Below, piece after piece: positions 1 to 4,967 of a stretch of DNA of 7,067 nucleotides (within the stretch, counting starts at the first letter, position 1; each line of letters starts with the position of its first letter). This DNA comes from a bacterium CG2_30_54_10 (lineage in GTDB: Bacteria > Muiribacteriota > Ozemobacteria > Ozemobacterales > Ozemobacteraceae). The stretch lies in the NCBI GenBank assembly GCA_001872985.1, contig MNYA01000248.1, positions 1-7,067 of the forward strand, in the 5' to 3' direction. Under the pieces are notes generated by a model that saw only the letters and a program-made list of their open reading frames with translations, searched no databases and had not been told where the DNA came from. The translations under genes and the position numbers were made by a program.

Positions 1-76
1 CGGGGCGTGCTGCCAATTTTTCACAAGATCCCCGCCCCTCTTCAGGCCACTCGGGTGCGATAAGGCCGGTTTGGAG

Positions 77-82
77 TATACT
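77..82 (+). promoter_or_regulatory. possible -10 box (TATACT) for the MBL-fold gene
   Basis: TATACT lies 36 bases upstream of the ATG at 118 and is a good sigma-70-type -10 hexamer. No convincing -35 hexamer is seen at the usual 16-18 base spacing, so this is a weak call. Nothing else recognisable was found in bases 1-105. Confidence 0.3.
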
Positions 83-117
83 GTTACCGGGAAAATCTAC
101 ATTTTGGGGAGAACGCA

Positions 118-750
118 ATGCTGAATTTTATTTCCAGAAACCTGGCCTGGCTGGGGCATGACTGCTTCCGGATCTCCGGGGAGAAAACAATCTACTTCGA
201 TCCTTTTCAACTCGGGAAGACGGCTACCGCGGATCTGATCTTTATTACCCACGAACATTTCGATCATTGTTCCCCCGAAGACGTTAAGAAGATCCAAGGC
301 GAGAACACAATCCTTGTCGGTACAGAGGACGTCCTGGCCAGGCTTGCCGGGAAAAAGCAGGCGGTCAAGGTCGGAGACAGGCTTACGATGGATGGGATCC
401 AGGTCGAGGTGCTTCCGGCATACAATATTGGAAAAAAGTTTCACCCAAAGGCGAGCGGGTGGGTTGGTTACATCGTCACCGTCGAGGGCAAGCGCATCTA
501 CCACGCCGGCGACACGGACCGTATTCCTGAGATGAAGGGATTAAAAGCCGACATTGCCTTGCTTCCCGTTTCCGGAACCTACGTCATGACTCCGCAAGAA
601 GCTGCTCAAGCGGCTTTGGACATCAAACCGCAGGTGGCGATTCCGATGCACTTCGGATCCATCGTTGGGCAGACCTCGGATGCTGAAAAGTTCAGGGATA
701 GCCTGGCTGGAAAAATTAAAGTGGTCGTTTTGAAACGGGGCGGGAACTGA
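118..750 (+). CDS. metallo-beta-lactamase-fold hydrolase, UlaG/UPF0173-like
   Basis: A 210-residue cytoplasmic protein of the metallo-beta-lactamase superfamily, closest by motif to the UPF0173/UlaG-like metal-dependent hydrolases. The signature THEHFDH gives H45, H47, D49 and H50. An early WLGHDCF carries H14, as is typical of this subgroup. HAGDTD supplies H129 and D132, and PMHFG supplies H178, so the whole dinuclear-metal ligand set is present and the enzyme should be active. The substrate is not evident; UlaG itself is an ascorbate-6-phosphate lactonase, but many relatives are uncharacterised. The length is close to the family norm (about 210-230). The ATG start is preceded by GGGGAG at 106-111 with a six-base spacer. 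There is no signal peptide. It appears to be a single-gene unit: the next gene on the strand is over 200 bases away, across a dispersed repeat. Confidence 0.9.
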   Translation: MLNFISRNLAWLGHDCFRISGEKTIYFDPFQLGKTATADLIFITHEHFDHCSPEDVKKIQGENTILVGTEDVLARLAGKKQAVKVGDRLTMDGIQVEVLPAYNIGKKFHPKASGWVGYIVTVEGKRIYHAGDTDRIPEMKGLKADIALLPVSGTYVMTPQEAAQAALDIKPQVAIPMHFGSIVGQTSDAEKFRDSLAGKIKVVVLKRGGN

Positions 751-760
751 GCGATATGAA

Positions 761-843
761 GTATCATCTCAATAACCGGGGGAAATTACGAAAGTAGACT
801 GGGGGCGCAAGGCAACCGACCGCGGGAATTGAGGCATGCGAAT
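761..843 (+). repeat. dispersed repeat, long form (copy 1)
   Basis: About 83 bases that align, with small gaps, to 6982-7065 near the right end of the window and in the same orientation. Shared blocks include GTATCATCTCAATAA, CGGGGGAA, GGCGCAA, CCGACCGCGGG and GCGAAT. The first ~22 bases are the same box that recurs alone elsewhere in the window. It begins 11 bases after the stop codon of the MBL-fold gene. The rest of 751-1028 holds nothing further that I can name, apart from an AT-rich stretch around 841-880. Confidence 0.75.
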
Positions 844-1028
844 ATTCACTTTATGAATTTATTGCAACTTGTTTTTTGCAGGTAGCCACAGATGAAGGCA
901 GACAGCACGGTTCCACCGGGAGAGTTTAGCCGTTCGGGAAATCCGAGAAAAATGTGGTACTTTTCGGTGACGAAGTGTCTTTTTTCCACCAGGAATTTGG
1001 CGTGAATTTTCCTGAATCGTGGAGCAGG

Positions 1029-2171
1029 ATGATGGGTACTGGAGTCATTCTGGGGCTCTGGCTATTTTCCCTGGGGCTCATGCTTTCAGGTGATTCAACT
1101 TGGGTTGGAACGACGATTTTTGCATTGATGACCGGAATCGTCATGCTCACATTCTTTCTCCCGGGTTACCAGCTTCACACAGCGGCGCGAAACGGCAATA
1201 TTGAAATTATGAAGAAGCTTCTCGATCAGGGAGCAGCCGTCGATCTGGTCAATTCCGCGGGCTTGAGCCCGCTTCATATTGCCGCGAGCTGGGGCCAACT
1301 GGAGGTCATCAGGCTCCTTCTGGCGAGAAAAGCAAACCCGAATCTGGCGTCCGAGGCCAAAGAGTGGCCCAAAGCCACCCCGCTTCATCTTGCAATTGCG
1401 ACCAATCAGTTGCCTATCGCCGAGCTTCTGATCGAAAACGGGGCAAACATCAACGCTCAAATGGAAGACGGAGCGCCGCCTCTCCATCTCGCAATAATAG
1501 GCAAACAAATCGGGCTGGTGAAATTCCTTCTCGAAAAGGGCGCCGACCCCAACCTTCGCGGACCCGAAACCGCTCCACCCATCCACCTTGCCGTTTTCGC
1601 CGATTCCACGGAACTCAGCCAACTACTGCTGGATCATGGCGCCGATCTGGCTTCTCGCGGCCCATCCGGGGCTACGGCACTGCATCTTGCGGCGGCACTG
1701 GGGCAATGCGCGATGACGGCATTCTTTCTCGACAAGGGCATGGATATACACATCAGAAATGAGATCGGGGAAACCCCACTGCATTACGCCTCCCGGGAAG
1801 GTAGAAAGGAAGCCGTAGAACTGTTGCTTGACCGTGGAGCCGCGGTAGACACACGCACCACAGCCTGGGGAACCCCTCTCCACATCGCCGCCTACCGCGG
1901 GCAGGCCGAAGTGGTGACAGTCCTTCTTGCGCGTGGGGCAAAAGTGAATGCACGCGCAAACGATGGAATGACGGCTCTTCACCAGGCCGCCGCGAGCGGG
2001 AACCGGGAGACCGTGGCCCGCCTTCTTGACAATGGGGCGGATATCAACTCCCACGGGGATTTCGAGCTGACTCCGCTCCATGTCGCGAAGATGGACGGAC
2101 AACCCGAGATTGCCCGGTATCTCATCGAACGTGGTGCGGAAGACACCCCGATGCCTTCTTCCGAAGAGTGA
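1029..2171 (+). CDS. membrane-anchored ankyrin repeat protein
   Basis: From the ATG at 1029 the product has 380 residues. The N-terminus is two hydrophobic segments (about residues 3-21 and 27-45), followed by ten consecutive ankyrin repeats running almost to the C-terminus. Each repeat shows the TPLHxAA helix start and an LLLxxGAxxN turn; the first is slightly degenerate (QLHTAARNGN). Ankyrin arrays are protein-binding scaffolds, so a membrane-tethered interaction protein is inferred; with so short an N-terminus the array could face either side of the inner membrane. An in-frame GTG at 954 would add 25 residues (405 in all), but its upstream sequence has no clear ribosome site. The ATGs at 1029 and 1032 follow GGAG at 1021-1024, with spacers of four and seven bases, and put the first hydrophobic segment right at the N-terminus. 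No partner is identifiable. It ends 13 bases before the convergent DUF3006 gene ends. Confidence 0.85.
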   Translation: MMGTGVILGLWLFSLGLMLSGDSTWVGTTIFALMTGIVMLTFFLPGYQLHTAARNGNIEIMKKLLDQGAAVDLVNSAGLSPLHIAASWGQLEVIRLLLARKANPNLASEAKEWPKATPLHLAIATNQLPIAELLIENGANINAQMEDGAPPLHLAIIGKQIGLVKFLLEKGADPNLRGPETAPPIHLAVFADSTELSQLLLDHGADLASRGPSGATALHLAAALGQCAMTAFFLDKGMDIHIRNEIGETPLHYASREGRKEAVELLLDRGAAVDTRTTAWGTPLHIAAYRGQAEVVTVLLARGAKVNARANDGMTALHQAAASGNRETVARLLDNGADINSHGDFELTPLHVAKMDGQPEIARYLIERGAEDTPMPSSEE

Positions 2172-2184
2172 AAGCCGAAATGAA

Positions 2185-2361
2185 TCATACAAGAAGAACC
2201 GTGACCCGATCCCCTTCCTGTAGTTCGACTCTTTTTATCTTTTCCCGTGGAACGTACACCTCCCGGGTCGATTCCGGGTCGTCGGGGTCACGAATGACCA
2301 CCACGACTATTCCGCCCTCGATCCGGTCCACCACTCCGGCAACTCTTCTGAGCTTTCCCAC
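2185..2361 (-). CDS. small DUF3006-type protein
   Basis: A 58-residue product easily missed because of its size and GTG start. The translation begins MGKLRRVAGVVDRIEGG and continues through VVVVIRD, EVYVPREKI and LQEGDRVTVLL. This matches the layout of DUF3006 proteins: a VIDRIEGD opening, a strand of valines, a vPxxxL-type centre, and a terminal EGDVL motif. The function of that family is unknown; a small beta-barrel-like fold seems likely. The start is well fixed: GGGAGGG (complement of 2368-2374) sits six bases before the GTG, and an in-frame TAG lies just upstream of that, so no longer form is possible. An overlapping ATG one base earlier is out of frame. It is convergent with the ankyrin gene and divergent from the zinc-ribbon membrane protein gene. 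It is slightly longer than the plainest family members because of an acidic loop (DPDDPEST). Confidence 0.75.
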   Translation of the reverse strand: MGKLRRVAGVVDRIEGGIVVVVIRDPDDPESTREVYVPREKIKRVELQEGDRVTVLLV

Positions 2362-2407
2362 ATTTTTCCCTCCCTACGAAGATTCGTTATCAGAACTGTC
2401 CTTCTAC

Positions 2408-2436
2408 AGTATCTACTCAAAAATTCGAGGTTTCAA
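2408..2436 (-). promoter_or_regulatory. possible sigma-70 promoter for the DUF3006 gene
   Basis: Read on the minus strand, TTGAAA (2436-2431) is followed after exactly 17 bases by GATACT (2413-2408), a plausible -35/-10 pair. The expected transcript start near 2400 would leave about a 40-base leader before the GTG. The -10 hexamer is formed by the outer end of a dispersed repeat box. The call is by pattern only. Confidence 0.3.
2409..2430 (+). repeat. dispersed ~22-bp repeat box (short form)
   Basis: Reads GTATCTACTC then AAAAATTCGAGG. It matches the family pattern GTATC, three variable bases, TCAATAA, then a TTCGGGGG-like end, with a few substitutions. It lies in the divergent region between the DUF3006 gene and the zinc-ribbon membrane protein gene. 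Confidence 0.6.
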
Positions 2437-2477
2437 GCATTGGCATCCGATCGAAACCGTCGGAGGGGGACGCTGAG

Positions 2478-3515
2478 ATGAACTGCCCGTCCTGTTTGCA
2501 GACGATCGAGAATCACTGCCAACGTTGCCCGTTCTGCCAGGCAACGATTGTCGGGCGGATGGCGAATATTGCTCCGCCGAGGGCTAGTGACCGTGAGTAT
2601 ATCGAAAATGCCGGTTTGCAAGTCGGACAGGCGGAGCGAACGTTCCATGGATACCTTGCTGCGCTCATCGAGCGTGTTGCAAGATGGATTCCGCCGCGAA
2701 TTCGCAGATTTCCGCATTCTGAGGTGTGGCTTAGCCTGCTCTTCCCCGGCTTAGGGCATATCTTCCTGGGTTGGACGGGCTTGGGTCTGCTGATCATGGG
2801 AGCAAGCGCAATCATGCTCGGATTTCTCGTCGTTCTCGCCCTCGACCCTGGCGCTCCCGGCACGACCACGTACCTCTTCTGGTTCGGTGTTTTCCTGGGA
2901 ATCTGTCATTCACATGCTGTTCTCCTTGCCAACCGGCAGTTTCCCGATCGGCCGAAATTCACGACTCCGGCGCTCAACCTTACAATCCTGGTTGTTTTGG
3001 TCGGCCAGTTGAATCTTCTCGGCTGGACGCTCTACGGAGCCAGATATCGGATGAACGTTCGGGGAATCCGCCTCGAAGGACACTTTCGGGCTTTCCAGCC
3101 AATTTTCAATACCGGAGACTTCCTCGATGTAAACCCGGTTGCTGCAGCCAATTTGCGGCTTGGGGACCTCGTCATGATTGACCGATACACCCTCGATCGG
3201 GTCATCGGGCTGGATGGCGATATTCTCAAAATCCAGGAAAGGGAAATCCTGCGCAACGGTTCCCCGTTGCCGGGGAGACAGCAGCCGGTAACCACTTATA
3301 ACACCCAACGTGAGATTCCCTACCCGCTTTCCCAGACTCCGGTCATGGGAGAAGGAAGTTTCGTCAAAGTCAATAAGGGAGAGGCCGGCATCCTGTATTG
3401 GGGGCGACAATTGCGTTCAATTCCGATAGGCAGCCTGCAGGGAAGAATAGACGGAATCCTCAATCCTCCTGAAAGGGCATGCCGTTTCGTTAACGGCGTG
3501 AGAACATCGAGATAG
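2478..3515 (+). CDS. zinc-ribbon, multi-TM protein with degenerate signal-peptidase-I (S26) domain
   Basis: A 345-residue predicted membrane protein. Residues 3-20 hold five cysteines (MNCPSC, then CQRCPFC), a short zinc-ribbon-like head. Hydrophobic segments lie at about 83-100, 102-122, 131-151 and 167-187; the first contains LFPGLGHIFLGW, a motif seen in small TM2-type membrane proteins. Residues 200-330 follow signal peptidase I boxes: RAFQPIFNTGD (204-214) matches the Ser box SMxPTLxxGD, DRVIGLDGD (240-248) matches KRVIGLPGD, then ILRNGSPL, and YWGRQLRSIPIGSLQGR resembles the C-terminal YWGxVPxxxLVGR. The catalytic Ser position is Ala205, the catalytic Lys position is Asp240, and the GDNRxxSxDSR box is missing, so peptidase activity is not expected. 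GGAGGGGGA at 2462-2470 serves as ribosome site. A binding or structural role at the membrane is inferred; the true function is unknown. Confidence 0.8.
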   Translation: MNCPSCLQTIENHCQRCPFCQATIVGRMANIAPPRASDREYIENAGLQVGQAERTFHGYLAALIERVARWIPPRIRRFPHSEVWLSLLFPGLGHIFLGWTGLGLLIMGASAIMLGFLVVLALDPGAPGTTTYLFWFGVFLGICHSHAVLLANRQFPDRPKFTTPALNLTILVVLVGQLNLLGWTLYGARYRMNVRGIRLEGHFRAFQPIFNTGDFLDVNPVAAANLRLGDLVMIDRYTLDRVIGLDGDILKIQEREILRNGSPLPGRQQPVTTYNTQREIPYPLSQTPVMGEGSFVKVNKGEAGILYWGRQLRSIPIGSLQGRIDGILNPPERACRFVNGVRTSR

Positions 3516-3516
3516 G

Positions 3517-3538
3517 GTATCTTCTCAATAATTCGGGG
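3517..3538 (+). repeat. dispersed repeat box (short form), outer left copy
   Basis: GTATCTTCTCAATAA followed by TTCGGGG, starting two bases after the stop codon of the S26-like gene. It is nearly the exact reverse complement of the copy at 3701-3722 (one difference in 22). Confidence 0.75.
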
Positions 3539-3565
3539 TAATGCAATATGAACCATCGTAAAAAT

Positions 3566-3587
3566 GTATCTGCTCAAAAAGAAGGGG
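3566..3587 (+). repeat. dispersed repeat box (short form), inner left copy
   Basis: GTATCTGCTCAAAAA followed by GAAGGGG, a more diverged plus-oriented copy. It is preceded by CGTAAAAATGT (3557-3567), which recurs exactly at 3722-3732. It lies 25 bases before hairpin 1, almost mirroring the 23 bases between hairpin 1 and the inverted copy at 3701. Confidence 0.55.
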
Positions 3588-3612
3588 CATTAGCTGATTC
3601 TAAGCATATAGC

Positions 3613-3677
3613 GAGATTCCTCACATTCGTTCGGAATGACAAACGATGCTGTCATTTCGAACGAAGGGAGAAATCTC
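3613..3677. repeat. long imperfect hairpin 1
   Basis: The left arm 3613-3640 begins GAGATTCCTCAC and ends GGAATGAC. The right arm 3651-3677 begins GTCATTTCGAACG and ends GAAATCTC. The arms are reverse complements at about 24 of 27 positions with a single bulge, around a 10-base loop. The GTCATTTCGAACGAAGGGAG type of sequence resembles short inverted repeats found between genes in many bacterial phyla. No T-run follows, so this is not a typical intrinsic terminator, although such a stem could stabilise or end transcripts. Confidence 0.8.
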
Positions 3678-3700
3678 TTGCGCCAGGAATCATCGAGTTC

Positions 3701-3722
3701 CCCCGAATTATTGAGTAGATAC
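3701..3722 (-). repeat. dispersed repeat box (short form), inverted copy
   Basis: On the minus strand it reads GTATCTACTCAATAA then TTCGGGG. It is the inverted partner of 3517-3538 and of 3566-3587, on the far side of hairpin 1. Confidence 0.75.
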
Positions 3723-3730
3723 GTAAAAAT

Positions 3731-3800
3731 GTCATCTTGAACGAATGTGAGAGATCTTCCCTTCTACGGGTACAAGATTTTCCCCTTCGGTCGAAATGAC
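3731..3800. repeat. long imperfect hairpin 2
   Basis: The left arm 3731-3758 begins GTCATCTTGAACG; the right arm 3774-3800 ends TCGGTCGAAATGAC. About 21 of 27 positions pair, with one bulge and a 15-base loop. It belongs to the same sequence family as hairpin 1 but is arranged inside out, with the GTCAT ends outermost instead of next to the loop. It ends 39 bases before the PHP gene start. Confidence 0.75.
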
Positions 3801-3804
3801 GATT

Positions 3805-3827
3805 CCCCCAGAATTTTGAAAAGATAC
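3805..3827 (-). repeat. dispersed repeat box (short form), rightmost inverted copy
   Basis: On the minus strand it reads GTATCTTTTCAAAA then TTCTGGGGG. It lies four bases after hairpin 2 and 12 bases before the PHP gene start. With the preceding entries it fills most of the 324-base gene-free stretch 3516-3839. Confidence 0.6.
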
Positions 3828-3839
3828 GAGATAAGCGCA

Positions 3840-4673
3840 ATGTTTCCTCTTTCGACCTGCCGGATCCGCCAGAATTTGCACAATCACACGGTTTTCTCAG
3901 ATGGCAGTTTCACCCCGGCTCGCTTGGTTCAGGAGTCGCTGAATGGGGGCCTTGACGCCCTTGGAATCAGCGACCATTTTTTCACGAAAAAAGTTTTTCA
4001 TCGAATCGACATGGCCGGGTGGTGTTCAACCGTCCTTCCGAACTATCTGCAGGTCGCCGAGGAAACGCGCAAAATGGAGTTCGAAAATCTGAAAGTCTGG
4101 TTCGGCCTCGAGGTAGATTCCTGCGAGGTGCGCCTCGGATGCACGATTGCGCAACTTCCCTGGCCGGAACTGAACAGGCTCGATTACCTGCTGTTCGAGT
4201 ATGTGGGGGAAACGGGCATTGGTGGGTTACCCTTAGAGAGACTTGAGGAACTCCGGCAGTTCGCCCGCGTTCCGATCGTTTTGGCTCATCCCAACCCTGA
4301 AAACTGGGAAGAAACTTTGCCCTTGAACCGGGTTTTTGATATATTGCGTAAGTGCGGTGTTGCATTGGAACTCCCTGGAGGTACACGGAATCCATGGCCG
4401 TGGACGGGTAGGGGGTCAGGGCCGACGTCAGAGTCGGGGTCAGAGTCGGGGTCAGAGTCGGGGTCAGAAAAATGTGCGGGTGCGGGTGCAGGTGCGGGGC
4501 GAGAAGCTGGCCTTCTGAAGAATGTTCCGCTTATGATCGGTTGTGACACGCACGAACGGATTGAAGACCTCTGCGCGATCGGTCGGGTACTGGCTTTCAT
4601 CGAGCAAAACGGGCTCCTGGAGCAGTTGACAGACCCTGAGCGATTGGCGCCCAAATGGGGAGGAAACCCTTGA
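3840..4673 (+). CDS. PHP-domain metal-dependent phosphoesterase with an in-frame repeat insert
   Basis: A 277-residue cytoplasmic protein of the PHP (polymerase and histidinol phosphatase) superfamily. Metal ligands are in place: H14 and H16 in NLHNHT, D21 in SDGS, D45 and H46 in GISDH, E91 in GLEVD, H150 in LAHP, and D236 and H238 in CDTHER. A phosphoesterase activity is therefore likely; the substrate is unknown. Residues 183-224 interrupt the domain between the ELPGG strand and the final metal-binding strand with a low-complexity segment (SESG repeats, then AGAGAGAG) encoded by tandem repeats; without it the protein would be about 235 residues. A reading frame open from GTG 3747 would add residues encoded by hairpin 2, so ATG 3840, just before the family's usual N-terminus, is preferred, though its ribosome site is weak. 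First gene of an operon with the ACT and DUF711 genes; its stop overlaps the next start. Confidence 0.88.
   Translation: MFPLSTCRIRQNLHNHTVFSDGSFTPARLVQESLNGGLDALGISDHFFTKKVFHRIDMAGWCSTVLPNYLQVAEETRKMEFENLKVWFGLEVDSCEVRLGCTIAQLPWPELNRLDYLLFEYVGETGIGGLPLERLEELRQFARVPIVLAHPNPENWEETLPLNRVFDILRKCGVALELPGGTRNPWPWTGRGSGPTSESGSESGSESGSEKCAGAGAGAGREAGLLKNVPLMIGCDTHERIEDLCAIGRVLAFIEQNGLLEQLTDPERLAPKWGGNP
4428..4463 (+). repeat. 12-bp tandem repeat inside the PHP gene
   Basis: Three exact copies of TCAGAGTCGGGG, followed by a partial copy (TCAGA) and preceded by a degenerate GGGGGTCAGGGCCGACG. The unit is a multiple of three and encodes SESG, so changes in copy number keep the frame. Confidence 0.9.
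4475..4498 (+). repeat. 6-bp tandem repeat inside the PHP gene
   Basis: Four copies of TGCGGG with one G-to-A change, encoding alternating Ala and Gly. It lies 11 bases after the 12-bp array and forms the second half of the same low-complexity insert. Confidence 0.85.
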
Positions 4674-4954
4674 ACGAGTCTCGCGAACGGGTGGTTATTA
4701 CGGTACTTGGCGCAAATAAGCCGGGCATCCTTGCAGGAATCACGCGCATCGTTGCCGATGCAAACGTCAACGTCGATGACGTTTCTCAAAAAGTCATGCA
4801 GGATCTTTTTGCTCTCATGATGGTCACTGACTTTTCAAAGGCAAACTGCACCCTCGAGGAATTCCAGGCGCTTATGCAGAAAGGCGCTGATGATCTGAAG
4901 GTGCGCATTTTTGTTCAGCATGAGGACGTTTTCAAATTCATGCATCGCGTGTAG
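4670..4954 (+). CDS. ACT-domain protein, UPF0237 family
   Basis: A 94-residue stand-alone ACT protein. The opening ERVVITVLGANKPGILAGI has the ACT glycine-rich ligand loop (GANKPGILAG, residues 14-23). VNVDDVSQ and LFALMMVTD follow, as in UPF0237 members such as Streptococcus pneumoniae SP0238. ACT domains usually bind amino acids or similar small molecules, so a regulatory or sensing subunit is inferred. The chosen start is TTG 4670: GGGGAGG (4657-4663) sits six bases upstream, and the TTG overlaps the PHP stop as TTGA, a hallmark of translational coupling. An ATG at 4655 would add MGRKP but lies directly on that ribosome site. It ends 13 bases before the DUF711 gene. UPF0237 and UPF0210 genes are commonly adjacent, which supports a shared function. 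Confidence 0.88.
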   Translation: MNESRERVVITVLGANKPGILAGITRIVADANVNVDDVSQKVMQDLFALMMVTDFSKANCTLEEFQALMQKGADDLKVRIFVQHEDVFKFMHRV

Positions 4955-4967
4955 CTGGTAACAAATC

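Noticed and set aside
952..1005. Short frame from ATG 952 (17 codons) overlapping the GTG start at 954
   Set aside because: It is very short, has no clear ribosome site and no sign of a leader-peptide function.
2168..2476. Plus-strand open frame of 102 residues, rich in Ser and Thr
   Set aside because: It overlaps the ankyrin gene end, has low-complexity composition, and lies antisense to a minus-strand gene with a good ribosome site and a family-like sequence. It also runs through a repeat box.
3613..3800. Hairpins as ordinary intrinsic terminators
   Set aside because: The arms are too long and imperfect, no T-run follows either, and the sequences recur as a repeat family. A role in transcript ending is possible but not shown.
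3747..3839. N-terminal extension of the PHP protein from a GTG start
   Set aside because: The added 31 residues are a translation of hairpin 2 and a repeat box, and PHP proteins normally begin just before the HxH motif, as with the ATG at 3840.
4428..4498. Tandem repeats as a possible CRISPR array
   Set aside because: Units are 12 and 6 bases with no spacers, and they lie inside an intact coding frame.
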